Below are positions 44,686 through 53,795 of a stretch of 64,000 nucleotides of DNA, piece by piece. The translations under genes and the position numbers were made by a program. Source of the DNA: Bdellovibrio sp. UBA4095 (GTDB taxonomy: Bacteria; Bdellovibrionota; Bdellovibrionia; Bdellovibrionales; Bdellovibrionaceae); assembly GCA_002381805.1 (NCBI GenBank), contig DFXZ01000004.1, forward strand, positions 620,001 to 684,000, written 5' to 3'. Every line of letters begins with the position of its first letter. Position 1 is the first letter of the stretch. The notes under the pieces are model-generated. The model worked only from the letters and a program-made list of their open reading frames with translations, was not told the origin of the DNA and searched no databases.

Positions 44686-45459
44686 TTAAAGGACCTTAGC
44701 CTCGTCACGAAGTAGAGTTACTAAAGATGCAGCTTGTTGGCTGGCGTCTCCGGAGAGCATCTTCACTGCGGGCTTTTCAGCTGGCAGAGTGAAGTTGGAA
44801 TATTTAATTTTTAAGTCGGTCGCAGGAATATTCAGTGAAGAAAACTCGATATCTTTTATAGTCTTCTTCTTTGCCTTCATAATCCCTGGCAAACTTGCAT
44901 AGCGAGGCATATTGAGGCCTTTATTTGCTGCTACCACTGCCGGCGTCATCATTTGCACAACTTCTTTTGCGCCGCCCTCAATGTCCCGCTCAACGACAAC
45001 GTTTTCACCGTTGAAGGAAAACTTAGAGACAACTGTAGTGTGAGGAGTATTCAAAAATTCTGCAACCATCTGACTGACCGAAGAGGCATTGTCATCAATA
45101 GCGAGCTTGCCGGTAAAGACAACATTTGCTCCACCCTCAGTCTTAATAACTTCTGCTAACGCCTTGGCAGTCGAGAAGTTATCCAATCCATCGGCATTGA
45201 TTGCGATGGCTTCATCAGCCCCCATAGCCAATGCGGTTCGCAAAGACTCAACGATACGAGCCTTTGGTCCAACACTTAGCACCCATACCTGGGAGCCCGC
45301 GTTTGCATCTCGCATCTTAATAGCTTCCTCGACAGCGTACTCGTCATAAGGGTTCATCACCCATTTAACTCCCGTTGTATCAATTCCTGCTTGATCGGAA
45401 GCGATTTTGATCTTGGTCTCGGTGTCTGGCACCTGTTTAATACAGACAAAAATTTTCAT
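44686..45459 (-). CDS. etfB: Electron transfer flavoprotein subunit beta
   Basis: AMP-binding subunit of ETF (257 residues). It opens MKIFVCIKQVPDTETKIKI and shows MNPYDEYAVEEAIKMRD, DGLDNFSTAKALAEV, FTGKLAIDDNASSVSQM and the adenine-loop region PAVVAANKGLNMPRYASLPG, all of the ETF-beta family. First gene of a minus-strand run; the 188 bases to sdhC hold divergent control regions but no clear motif. Confidence 0.97.
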   Translation of the reverse strand: MKIFVCIKQVPDTETKIKIASDQAGIDTTGVKWVMNPYDEYAVEEAIKMRDANAGSQVWVLSVGPKARIVESLRTALAMGADEAIAINADGLDNFSTAKALAEVIKTEGGANVVFTGKLAIDDNASSVSQMVAEFLNTPHTTVVSKFSFNGENVVVERDIEGGAKEVVQMMTPAVVAANKGLNMPRYASLPGIMKAKKKTIKDIEFSSLNIPATDLKIKYSNFTLPAEKPAVKMLSGDASQQAASLVTLLRDEAKVL

Positions 45460-45647
45460 ATTTTTACCCCGTCTTTGAAGTGCCCTGTTTTATCGCATGT
45501 GCCCGAAAGGCAAAACTAAATTATATATTTAACGTATTGCGAAACCCTACAGGAGCATGGACAAAAAGAGAATCGAAGAGTTAAGTTAATGGAATCCAAT
45601 TGAGAAAAAGCAAAGCTGAAATAGCTTAAAACACAAGGGGTGTATCC

Positions 45648-46304
45648 ATGTCTGGATTTCTCGGTTCAACCGTCGGGAAAAAGTACATTATGGGAATTAC
45701 CGGTCTTATTTGGGCTGGATTCGTTCTCGCGCATATGGCTGGCAATTTATTAATATTCGTAAGCTCCGATGCTTACAATGCTTATGGGCATGCATTAACA
45801 AGCGGTAATTTGATCTATGTTGCCGAGACTGTCTTGGTTCTTGCTCTCATAACCCATGTCTTTTGCGCCATCTCTCTGACCAAGAATAATAGAGAGGCCA
45901 AGCAGTCACGTTATGCAGTCTCTGCAAAAGGTCAAAAAAGAGTCTCCTTGGCATCGCGAACAATGGCCGTGCAAGGAAGTTTAATCCTCGCCTTTGTTAT
46001 TCTACACATCATTACTTTCAAATATGGAACCTACTATGAGACGACAGTAAATGGCGTCGTTATGCGAGATCTCGCGAGATTGATGGTTGAAGTATTTCAA
46101 AGCCCCGCCTATGTCGTTTGGTACTTGGTCTGCTTAATCCTCTTGGGCTTCCATCTAACTCACGGAGTGGGATCGACTTTTCAATCGTTGGGCCTAATGA
46201 ATGGAAGTTATCGCGATGGACTTCGAAAACTTAGTTTGACCTACGGAGTGGTTGTCGCTCTTGGTTTCATTGCTCAACCTCTTTACCTCTTCATTATTCA
46301 CTAA
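45648..46304 (+). CDS. sdhC: Succinate dehydrogenase cytochrome b558 subunit
   Basis: Five-helix di-heme membrane anchor of complex II (218 residues), of the b558 type found with SdhA/SdhB in Bacillus and epsilon/delta-type bacteria. Heme histidines are expected in GFVLAHMAGNL, LALITHVFCAI, VILHIITFKYG and GFHLTHGVGSTFQSLG. This type usually works with menaquinone. First gene of sdhCAB, with AGGGG upstream of the ATG; sdhA follows after 12 bases. Confidence 0.93.
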   Translation: MSGFLGSTVGKKYIMGITGLIWAGFVLAHMAGNLLIFVSSDAYNAYGHALTSGNLIYVAETVLVLALITHVFCAISLTKNNREAKQSRYAVSAKGQKRVSLASRTMAVQGSLILAFVILHIITFKYGTYYETTVNGVVMRDLARLMVEVFQSPAYVVWYLVCLILLGFHLTHGVGSTFQSLGLMNGSYRDGLRKLSLTYGVVVALGFIAQPLYLFIIH

Positions 46305-46316
46305 GGAGACATAAAA

Positions 46317-48233
46317 ATGTCTAAGTTAGATAGCAAAATTCCTAGTGGCTCTATTGAAAGCAAATGGCAGAATCATAAATTCTCCTCCAAGCTGGTAAAT
46401 CCTGCGAATAAAAGAAAGCATTCCGTGATCGTTGTTGGGACTGGGTTGGCGGGAGCTTCTGCTGCTGCCTCTTTGGGAGAGCTAGGCTATAAAGTTAAAG
46501 CTTTCTGTGTTCATGAATCCCCTCGTCGCGCTCACTCAGTGGCTGCACAGGGTGGTATCAACGCTGCAAAAAATTATCAAAATGACGGCGACTCCGTTTA
46601 TCGTCTTTTCTACGACACTATTAAAGGTGGCGATTTTCGTGCACGTGAAGCCAACGTTTTTCGCTTAGCCGAAGTGTCTGCAAATATTATTGACCAAATG
46701 GTGGCTCAGGGAGTGCCTTTTGCCCGTGAATACGGCGGCACTCTGGCAAATAGATCATTTGGTGGCGCCCAAGTCTCCAGAACTTTTTATGCTCGAGGAC
46801 AGACTGGTCAGCAGCTTCTTCTGGGTGCCTATTCTGGAATGATGAGACAGGTGGATCTTGGAAATGTTGAGCTACGCACGCGACGTGAAATGCTAGACTT
46901 GGTCGTTGTTGATGGTAAAGCCCGGGGCGTAACTGTCCGAAATTTAGTATCTGGCGAAATTGAATCATACGAAGCGGATGCGGTAGTTTTGGCTACTGGC
47001 GGATACTCGAATGTATTCTTTCTTTCGACTAATGCAATGGCTTGTGCAGTGACCGCTGCCTGGAAAGCGCATAAGCGCGGAGCCTATTTCGCGAACCCTT
47101 GCTACACACAGATTCACCCAACGTGTATTCCTGTGCATGGCGAAAATCAGTCGAAGTTAACGTTAATGTCAGAGTCGTTACGGAATGATGGAAGGGTTTG
47201 GGTGCCAAAAGTTCAAGGTGATAAGCGTCATCCAAACGAAATTCCTGAATCAGAACGCGACTATTATTTAGAGCGAGTCTACCCTTCATTTGGAAACTTA
47301 GCCCCTCGTGACGTCGCTTCTCGACAAGCTAAATATCGCTGTGATGAAGGTCGTGGAGTAAGCGAAACAGGTCGTGCCGTTTATTTGGATTTTGCCGACT
47401 CGATCAAGCGCTTAGGACAGGATAAGATTTCTGAACGTTATGGAAACTTGTTCCAGATGTACGATAAGATCACCGGCGACGATCCTTACAAAATGCCGAT
47501 GATGATCTATCCGGCTCCGCACTATACGATGGGCGGTCTTTGGGTGGATTACAACCTAGAGTCGACAATTCCTGGATTGTTCGTTGCGGGCGAGGCGAAT
47601 TTCTCTGATCACGGCGCCAACCGATTAGGAGCGTCTGCTTTGATGCAAGGTCTTGCCGATGGTTATTTTGTGTTACCTTCTACAATTGGAAACTACCTTG
47701 GCGGCACTAAGCTAGAGAAGATATCCACAACTCATGACGCCTTTAAGTTCTCTGCTGATGAAGCAAAGAGTGAAATCAGCAAGCTGATGGGAATTAAAGG
47801 TAATCGAACTGTCGATAGTTTCCACAAAGAACTAGGTAACATTATGTGGGAATATTGTGGAATGGGTCGTAATAAAGAAGGCCTTAAAAAGGCTCTCGAG
47901 CTTATTCCAAAAGTCCGCGAAGAGTTTTGGAATAATGTGCGCATACCTGGAGATGCAAACTACATCAACACGGAACTTGAAAAAGCTGGTCGTGTAGCAG
48001 ACTTCTTGGAGTTAGGCGAATTGATGTGTCAAGACGCGCTAGAAAGAGAAGAATCGTGTGGTGGCCACTTCCGTGAAGAGCACCAAACTGCTGACGGAGA
48101 AGCTCTTCGTGACGATAAGAATTTCTGCCACGTTGCTGCCTGGGAATGGGCTGGAACCAATAAGAAGCAGAGTCTACATAAAGAAGAGCTGACATTTGAA
48201 AACGTACACCTAGCTACCCGTAGCTACAAATAA
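46317..48233 (+). CDS. sdhA: Succinate dehydrogenase/fumarate reductase flavoprotein subunit
   Basis: FAD subunit that oxidises succinate (638 residues, of the longer b558-linked type). The Rossmann motif is VVGTGLAGASAAASL; the covalent FAD histidine is in RRAHSVAAQGGINAAKN; substrate-site segments include RSFGGAQVSRTFYARGQTGQ and HYTMGGLWVD; GLFVAGEANFSDHGANRLGA completes FAD binding. It lies between sdhC and sdhB with 10-12 base gaps. Confidence 0.97.
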   Translation: MSKLDSKIPSGSIESKWQNHKFSSKLVNPANKRKHSVIVVGTGLAGASAAASLGELGYKVKAFCVHESPRRAHSVAAQGGINAAKNYQNDGDSVYRLFYDTIKGGDFRAREANVFRLAEVSANIIDQMVAQGVPFAREYGGTLANRSFGGAQVSRTFYARGQTGQQLLLGAYSGMMRQVDLGNVELRTRREMLDLVVVDGKARGVTVRNLVSGEIESYEADAVVLATGGYSNVFFLSTNAMACAVTAAWKAHKRGAYFANPCYTQIHPTCIPVHGENQSKLTLMSESLRNDGRVWVPKVQGDKRHPNEIPESERDYYLERVYPSFGNLAPRDVASRQAKYRCDEGRGVSETGRAVYLDFADSIKRLGQDKISERYGNLFQMYDKITGDDPYKMPMMIYPAPHYTMGGLWVDYNLESTIPGLFVAGEANFSDHGANRLGASALMQGLADGYFVLPSTIGNYLGGTKLEKISTTHDAFKFSADEAKSEISKLMGIKGNRTVDSFHKELGNIMWEYCGMGRNKEGLKKALELIPKVREEFWNNVRIPGDANYINTELEKAGRVADFLELGELMCQDALEREESCGGHFREEHQTADGEALRDDKNFCHVAAWEWAGTNKKQSLHKEELTFENVHLATRSYK

Positions 48234-48243
48234 GAGGCGTAAA

Positions 48244-49032
48244 ATGGCTGGAAAAATGATTAATCTGATTTTGAAAGTGTGGCGACAAAAAGGACCAACA
48301 GATACAGGCAGCTTTGCAGAATACAAGGCTAACAATGTATCCACTGATGCGTCTTTCTTAGAGATGTTAGACGTAGTAAACGAAGAGTTGGTGACTAAAG
48401 GCGATGAGCCAATCGCTTTCGATCATGACTGCAGAGAAGGTATTTGCGGAGCGTGTGGATTTGTAATTGATGGTGAAGCTCATGGTCCGTTGAAATCGAC
48501 AACTGTTTGTCAGTTGCACATGAGAAACTTCAAAGATGGTGAAGTTTTAACTATTGAGCCATTCAGATCAAAAGCCTTTCCCGTTATTAAAGATTTAATG
48601 GTTAATAGATCGGCTTTGGATCGAATTATCACAGCCGGCGGATATATTTCGACCAACACTGGCAATGCTGTCGACGCTAACGCTAATCTGGTTCCTAAAG
48701 CGGATGCCGATGAGGCGATGTCTTCGGCAACATGCATTCAGTGTGGAGCCTGTGTGGCTGCTTGTAAAAACGCATCCGCAGCTCTTTTCACCTCGGCTAA
48801 GATTTCGCATCTTTCTTTGTTGCCGCAAGGACAAGTCGAGCGCAAAGACCGCGCCCTGCGAATGGTCGCGGCGATGGATGCCGAGGGCTTTGGTTCTTGT
48901 ACAACTACTGGCGCCTGTGAGGCTGCATGCCCTAAAGATATCAGCCTCGTTAATATTTCTCGCATGAATCGAGAATTTTTAGTCGCAAATGTGACGAAGC
49001 AGCCAAAACACCAAGATGGTGGGGCAGGTTAA
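48244..49032 (+). CDS. sdhB: Succinate dehydrogenase iron-sulfur subunit
   Basis: Carries electrons from FAD to the membrane subunit (262 residues). The [2Fe-2S] ligands are CREGICGACGF and a later Cys in STTVCQ; the [4Fe-4S] cluster is CIQCGACVAACKN, and the third cluster is CTTTGACEAACPKD. The last gene of sdhCAB is followed by a clear terminator. Confidence 0.97.
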   Translation: MAGKMINLILKVWRQKGPTDTGSFAEYKANNVSTDASFLEMLDVVNEELVTKGDEPIAFDHDCREGICGACGFVIDGEAHGPLKSTTVCQLHMRNFKDGEVLTIEPFRSKAFPVIKDLMVNRSALDRIITAGGYISTNTGNAVDANANLVPKADADEAMSSATCIQCGACVAACKNASAALFTSAKISHLSLLPQGQVERKDRALRMVAAMDAEGFGSCTTTGACEAACPKDISLVNISRMNREFLVANVTKQPKHQDGGAG

Positions 49033-49061
49033 AGATTCGTAGCACTATCATTTAAATACTT

Positions 49062-49097
49062 AAAAGGCTGGCATTTTTTGCCGGCCTTTTTTTATTT
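49062..49097 (+). terminator. Intrinsic terminator after sdhB
   Basis: AAAAGGCTGGC and GCCGGCCTTTTT pair around a T-rich loop and are followed by TTTTTTTATTTTT. It ends the sdhCAB transcript. Confidence 0.88.
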
Positions 49098-49156
49098 TTA
49101 ACTAACCTTTAAATTCTGCATCATAGGTCATCTCAATGAGAGACACCTCAGTGACG

Positions 49157-49212
49157 ACCCCTTCGAATTCCTCTCAAGCTTAGTGAAAATATTCCGAACT
49201 AGACGAAGGGGT
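49157..49212 (+). promoter_or_regulatory. Leader pairing that would hide the ribosome binding site of the 83-residue protein
   Basis: ACCCCTTCG (49157-49165) is perfectly complementary to CGAAGGGGT (49204-49212), nine pairs across a 38-base loop. The right arm is the ribosome binding site (GAAGGGG) of the gene starting at 49218. Formed in RNA, this would block initiation, as in translational switches or thermosensors. The pairing is seen; the regulation is inferred. Confidence 0.5.
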
Positions 49213-49217
49213 GGCTG

Positions 49218-49469
49218 ATGAAAAAAATAGATCGTCTTATGCAAGAACTGGGATTCAAACAAAATGCCCCTGACAGCGTTAAAGAAGCCTTTATCAAACA
49301 TCTTGTGAAGGCCACAACGGGAGTCAATATTATGACTCCTTCAGAGAAAAAAGAGATTGAGGCGAATCCAGAGCGAGTCGTCGTTATTCAGAGTTCACAG
49401 CAGCTCTCTTTTGACTTCATAGAAGAGACAAGACCAAGGTCTGGAAAATCTAGTAAAAAGGCTATGTAG
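49218..49469 (+). CDS. Hypothetical protein of 83 residues
   Basis: Small soluble protein with no recognised domain. It begins MKKIDRLMQELGFKQNAPDS and is helical and charged in its first half (KEAFIKHLVKATTG); the tail is basic (RPRSGKSSKKAM). The start is supported by GAAGGGGTGG six bases upstream. It stands alone between the sdhB terminator and the secreted protease gene, and its ribosome binding site can be paired away by the leader. Function unknown. Confidence 0.65.
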   Translation: MKKIDRLMQELGFKQNAPDSVKEAFIKHLVKATTGVNIMTPSEKKEIEANPERVVVIQSSQQLSFDFIEETRPRSGKSSKKAM

Positions 49470-49614
49470 AACGACGACCTTGTCCTTTGTTAATGTCGAA
49501 TGCGGTCTTTTCCCTAGACTAAAATCTAAAATTTCACACAAATCTCTTTCTTAAAAACTTACTTATAACCACACGCCCTCTACCTTGGTACCATTTTGGA
49601 ACTGGTACGTTGGT

Positions 49615-49629
49615 GGGAAAATTTTTCCC
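49615..49629. repeat. Palindrome upstream of the subtilase gene
   Basis: GGGAAAA-T-TTTTCCC, a perfect 7+1+7 inverted repeat 43 bases before the protease ATG. In addition TGGTAC occurs twice just upstream (from 49586 and 49603). This may be an operator; nothing more can be said from the sequence. Confidence 0.35.
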
Positions 49630-49672
49630 CGGCTGGTTTCGTGAAATCACCCAAGTTTAAGGAGGGGATCAT

Positions 49673-51316
49673 ATGAATAGGCTTATAGGAAGAGCCTTCA
49701 AGGCTGTATTGTTCGGCTTACTGCTCACAGGTTCAAGTGCATTTGCTGCTGAACCTGAATCGGTGCCGGGTGAGTATGTAGTTAAATTGAAAAGCTCACT
49801 TTCAGCCAAGGCTTCGGTTCAGACGTTGAGCCAGGAGCTCGGAGCGAGCATCAAAAGTAGAATTCCTCATTTAAATATCGTGGTTATACAAAAACCGACA
49901 TTTGAGATCCAATCAAATGTGATCAAGTCACTTTCGCAAAACCCAAATGTCGAAATCATTGAACCGAACTATATTTACAGTATTAATAAAACTCCGAATG
50001 ATCCGGACTTTTCAAGACTTTGGGGTCTAAGAAACGTCGGCCAGCAGGACTCTGACAAGCGCGATGGTGTTGCAGGGATCGACGTTGGAGCGGAGCAAGC
50101 TTGGGATATTACAACAGGCTCTAAAGATGTAGTGGTTGCAGTCATTGATACTGGCGTGGATTTCAATCACCCAGATCTCAAAGAAAACATGTGGATTAAT
50201 GAAGCTGAAGCCAACGGTAAGCCCGGTGTAGACGATGATAATAATGGAATCATCGATGATATCCATGGTGCCAGCTTTGTCGATGCAAAAAAACCAACTG
50301 GTAATCCACTAGACGATCATGGACATGGATCACACTGTGCCGGCACCATTGCAGGCTTAGGAGACGATGGAAAAGGAATCGTTGGAGTAGCTTGGAATGC
50401 TCGTATTATGGGCGTAAAATTCCTTTCTGCAAGCGGCTCGGGATCTCTCGAGGGCGCAATTAAGGCAATCGATTATGCAACCTCAATGGGAGCCAGAATT
50501 CTCTCAAACTCCTGGGGTGGCGGAGGACATTCTGAGATCTTGAAACAAGCTATTGAAAGATCTAACGAAGCCGGAACTCTCTTTGTTGCAGCAGCCGGAA
50601 ACGAAGCAAATAACAATGATAGCTCACCTACTTACCCAGCTACATATGATGTTCCAAACGTCATATCAGTAGCAGCCATCGACAATCGAGGTCAGATTGC
50701 CTCTTTCTCGAACTACGGTAAAACTAAAGTTCATGTCGGCGCCCCAGGTGTAAATATCTATTCATCTGTTAAAGGTGGAAAGTACGCATCGTGGTCTGGT
50801 ACTTCGATGGCAACTCCCCATGTGTCAGGAATGGCTGTTCTACTGGCTTCACATGAGCCACATCTGACAAATGTTGAAATGAAGGAAAGAATTGTTTCTA
50901 CAGCTCGTCCGATTTCAGGTTTGCGTGGAAAAGTAAAAGCAGGTTTGGCAAATGCCTACACTATGCTTACGAATACGATTCCAGAGCCAGATCCAAACGA
51001 TCCAATCAATTGGCAAACAGTTCCAGTTTCAGTTTCTTCTTTGCATCCTTACCGAGAAAAAACTAAAGAAGAATTTGAAGTTGGCGTCCCTGGAGCTAAG
51101 CAAATTGCTCTCTATTTTTCGAAGTTCGATACAGAGAGAGATTACGACAAGATTGAGCTTTATGATTCGGCCGGCAATAAAGTTGCGACGATGAGTGGTA
51201 AAAATGATGACACGTTCTCGGCGATCATTCCCGGAGATACCGTGAAAATCATATTTACCTCGGACGACTCGGTCCAACGCTATGGGTTTGATATAACTAA
51301 AGTTGCCTGGAGATAA
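49673..51316 (+). CDS. Secreted subtilisin-like serine protease (S8) with C-terminal CUB-like domain
   Basis: Secreted protease of 547 residues. It has a signal peptide (1-25), an inhibitor-type propeptide (GEYVVKLKSSLSAKA to IEPNYIYSI, about 33-104), and the S8 domain with catalytic Asp159 (AVIDTGVDFNHPDL), His218 (HGHGSHCAGT), Asn310 (AAAGNEA) and Ser378 (SGTSMATPHVSG). The last 90 residues (KIELYDSAGNKV and FTSDDSVQRYGFDITKV) resemble a CUB domain. GGAGGGG precedes the ATG. A likely exported digestive enzyme; a role in predation is inference. Confidence 0.92.
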   Translation: MNRLIGRAFKAVLFGLLLTGSSAFAAEPESVPGEYVVKLKSSLSAKASVQTLSQELGASIKSRIPHLNIVVIQKPTFEIQSNVIKSLSQNPNVEIIEPNYIYSINKTPNDPDFSRLWGLRNVGQQDSDKRDGVAGIDVGAEQAWDITTGSKDVVVAVIDTGVDFNHPDLKENMWINEAEANGKPGVDDDNNGIIDDIHGASFVDAKKPTGNPLDDHGHGSHCAGTIAGLGDDGKGIVGVAWNARIMGVKFLSASGSGSLEGAIKAIDYATSMGARILSNSWGGGGHSEILKQAIERSNEAGTLFVAAAGNEANNNDSSPTYPATYDVPNVISVAAIDNRGQIASFSNYGKTKVHVGAPGVNIYSSVKGGKYASWSGTSMATPHVSGMAVLLASHEPHLTNVEMKERIVSTARPISGLRGKVKAGLANAYTMLTNTIPEPDPNDPINWQTVPVSVSSLHPYREKTKEEFEVGVPGAKQIALYFSKFDTERDYDKIELYDSAGNKVATMSGKNDDTFSAIIPGDTVKIIFTSDDSVQRYGFDITKVAWR

Positions 51317-51332
51317 TTTTTCAGAAGTAACC

Positions 51333-51364
51333 AAAAGCCCTACTTTTAAGTAGGGCTTTTTTTT
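51333..51364 (+). terminator. Intrinsic terminator after the subtilase gene
   Basis: AAAAGCCCTAC and GTAGGGCTTTT form an 11-bp stem around a short loop, followed by eight T. Confidence 0.92.
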
Positions 51365-51533
51365 GTGAGAACGCATCTACCGTCACTGTGTACCTGCATA
51401 AGTAAAATTAAAAGTTCGAAGTGATCTATCGTAACGTCTGGCGAATTTTCGTAGATTTCTGCCTCATTCTGTTATCGGAGTTAAGATATTCGTAAGCGAA
51501 CAACAAACCCGATTTAAAAGGGGGAGCTTACTT

Positions 51534-52064
51534 ATGGAAACCGAAAAAGAGTATCAACGCCCGAGTATTCACAAAAGAAAGCAACCAATGTCGCGCCCGG
51601 CAAGACCGATGGATATGGTCTCTGAGCTGCCGCCGACTCAAGCCAGTTATGTGCGTGAGGTGTGCGTGGTTATGGGTGCAATATTTATATTGATAGGATT
51701 GGTGGGACTGGTCGTTCCAGATTTGCTTAATGCCCACTTGAGCTACTCGCACAATGTGGTCCATTTGGTATCTGGTGTCCTGTCTCTTTATTTTGGTTTT
51801 GCTACTTCGGTGACGGCAGCAAGAACCTTTGCCTATGCCTTCGCGGTTTTTTACGGCGGACTTGCATTGCTTGGATACACTCTTGGCGAGCCGGGCATGG
51901 CGTCGGTAGGTCATATAGCTGAGGATTCAAACTTATGGCGTGTGATTCCGGGCAGTTTTGAATTAGGATCCGCTGATCATAATATCCACATAGCCATTGC
52001 TGCGGTCTTTCTGTTGGGTGCCCTTCTAAGGTTCAAGCCCAAGAATCAGATCGTCTATCACTAG
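51534..52064 (+). CDS. DUF4383-like membrane protein
   Basis: Protein of 176 residues. A polar, basic N-terminus (residues 1-42) is followed by four hydrophobic helices; the second begins at HNVVHLVSGVLSLYFGF, which matches the usual pattern of DUF4383-type membrane proteins. Function unknown. It has GGGGGAG upstream of the ATG and is convergent with the hydrolase gene, with only two bases between their stops. Confidence 0.65.
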   Translation: METEKEYQRPSIHKRKQPMSRPARPMDMVSELPPTQASYVREVCVVMGAIFILIGLVGLVVPDLLNAHLSYSHNVVHLVSGVLSLYFGFATSVTAARTFAYAFAVFYGGLALLGYTLGEPGMASVGHIAEDSNLWRVIPGSFELGSADHNIHIAIAAVFLLGALLRFKPKNQIVYH

Positions 52065-52066
52065 AG

Positions 52067-52945
52067 CTATTTTGCATGAACCTCTTTAAGGAACTTTTCC
52101 ATCTTGAGGTTCGTGTAGTCAGGAAAATCTAGCTGAGTGCAATGCGAGCCATAAGGAACAACGATGAACTCGGAGTGCTTTATGGTGTCGCGGAAATGAT
52201 GTTGAAAATGGATGGGCGTGACCATATCACGCTCTCCAGAAATAATGAGCACAGGAACCTCTATTTTCGGCAGAACGCTTTCCCCATCATAAGTCATCAA
52301 TTCGTCGAAAAGGGTGATAAAGACCTCTAGATTTAATCGCGCTACTCCCCGGACATACACTTCAATATCTTTAAACTGGGTGACCCGCAGGTTGAATCCT
52401 CCTGCGAGGGCCGTCACGTACATTGCCATTGGATTATCTACAGCCAATTTCCACAGACTATTCCACAACACAGGATTTCGACGATATTGAGCTTTCACAA
52501 AATTAAAGAAAGGTTCTACGACATCCAGCCCGAACATACCCTTGATAGGATTTCGTGCGAAACCATTTACAAATATCATGGAACTGACAACCTCTGGCTT
52601 CGTATCATACAACTTAAGTATGATTGGTGCGCCAAAGCTATGTCCCGCAAAGTGAGCCTTTTTAATTTTCAAATGATCTAAAAGACAAATAATATCTTTC
52701 GCGAGCGCATCCATAGTCAGCTGCTTCATGTCGTTCACAGGATTGCTTTTTTGATGGCCACGAAGATCAAATGTGATCACCTGAAATTTCTTGGAAAAGT
52801 AATCTATTTGATGGTGCCAGTGATTCATGGGGCAGGCTATGCCATAGACAAGCACTAAAGGCTCACCAGTGCCTCGAGCTTCATAATATATAGTTGATCC
52901 ATCAAAGCTTTCGAATGTTCCAGTGACTTTTGATGTGGTTTCCAT
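52067..52945 (-). CDS. Alpha/beta-hydrolase
   Basis: Hydrolase of 292 residues with the usual order of motifs: the oxyanion region LVYGIACPMNHW, nucleophile elbow GHSFGAP (Ser103), a cap region, then the acid in ISGERDMVTP and the histidine in YGSHCTQLDFP near the C-terminus. No signal peptide. The substrate cannot be predicted; haloperoxidase- or lipase-like esterases look closest. The FHA gene lies 15 bases upstream in the same direction, so the two may be co-transcribed. Confidence 0.85.
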   Translation of the reverse strand: METTSKVTGTFESFDGSTIYYEARGTGEPLVLVYGIACPMNHWHHQIDYFSKKFQVITFDLRGHQKSNPVNDMKQLTMDALAKDIICLLDHLKIKKAHFAGHSFGAPIILKLYDTKPEVVSSMIFVNGFARNPIKGMFGLDVVEPFFNFVKAQYRRNPVLWNSLWKLAVDNPMAMYVTALAGGFNLRVTQFKDIEVYVRGVARLNLEVFITLFDELMTYDGESVLPKIEVPVLIISGERDMVTPIHFQHHFRDTIKHSEFIVVPYGSHCTQLDFPDYTNLKMEKFLKEVHAK

Positions 52946-52960
52946 GAAGTCGTGCCCTTC

Positions 52961-53650
52961 TTAGAGATACGAGACTTTAATACGGGTATTCCCGACTGAA
53001 ATCAAATCTCCGTCTTTAAGCATTTCGGCATCTATCGATTTATTGTTAAGAGTCACTTGTCCTGTTGCCGTCACTTTTAGCTCTACCATCCCAGGACCTG
53101 GATGAAGCTCGAAAGCCTGTGAGGGGGCGTCTTCGTCCAAAAGTTCAATATCAAGAGAGTCCGAACCGGCTGATCGGGGTCCATAGCCTAAAATAATTTC
53201 CTCGTCAGCCTGGATGCCTTGAGTGAAGATGAGCTTGAGTGCGGGGCTAAAGCTCTGCAGGTTCACGGACCTTTTTTCGTTGGCAATTGTCATAGTTGAT
53301 AGCTGAGCCCCCACGATGCCGCGCCACGTAACGAAGCGCCCAAAGTCGACGGCAATATTCTCTTCAACCGTAACAACTCGTAACTGCGTTCGGCCCAGCT
53401 CGAAGACAACCCCTGGTAATAAGGCCACTTTTTTTACACGGCGGCCATTAATATGAATGCCATTCGAGGATCCCAGGTCCATTAAAACGAGCTGTCCCTT
53501 CCCGTCTAAGGCAAATTCGCCATGGGTGCTCGAAATCTTGGGATCTTTAATAACGATGTCAGCATGGCTTCGGCCAATGGTTTTTCCAGGCTCAATTTTA
53601 AATCGAGAGCCCTCATTGGATCCGGCAGCAATTTCAATGAAAGTAACCAT
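52961..53650 (-). CDS. FHA-domain protein
   Basis: Protein of 229 residues with a clear N-terminal forkhead-associated domain: IGRSHADIVIKDPKISSTHG then LGSSNGIHINGRRV, which includes the phosphothreonine-binding Arg, Ser and Asn residues. The C-terminal part (about 150-229) has another FHA-like beta fold (LKDGDLISVGNTRIKVSYL at the end) but has lost the key motifs. FHA domains read Ser/Thr phosphorylation or organise secretion systems. Divergent from rpsF. Confidence 0.88.
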   Translation of the reverse strand: MVTFIEIAAGSNEGSRFKIEPGKTIGRSHADIVIKDPKISSTHGEFALDGKGQLVLMDLGSSNGIHINGRRVKKVALLPGVVFELGRTQLRVVTVEENIAVDFGRFVTWRGIVGAQLSTMTIANEKRSVNLQSFSPALKLIFTQGIQADEEIILGYGPRSAGSDSLDIELLDEDAPSQAFELHPGPGMVELKVTATGQVTLNNKSIDAEMLKDGDLISVGNTRIKVSYL

Positions 53651-53795
53651 TTAGACATTCTAGGGCTGGAATCATTCTCTTTCAAATGCCTAATCCTTGT
53701 GCTTAGGCCAAAGCCGTGTTAAACCCTCTGAACAATTAAAAAAGTCATCCTTGCTCCCAACTTGTATGGTGGGGGCTTAAACCGAAAGGATATAC

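Noticed and set aside
45460..45647. Divergent promoters between etfB and sdhC.
   Set aside because: Candidate -35/-10 pairs had poor spacing or poor matches on both strands, so none is reported.
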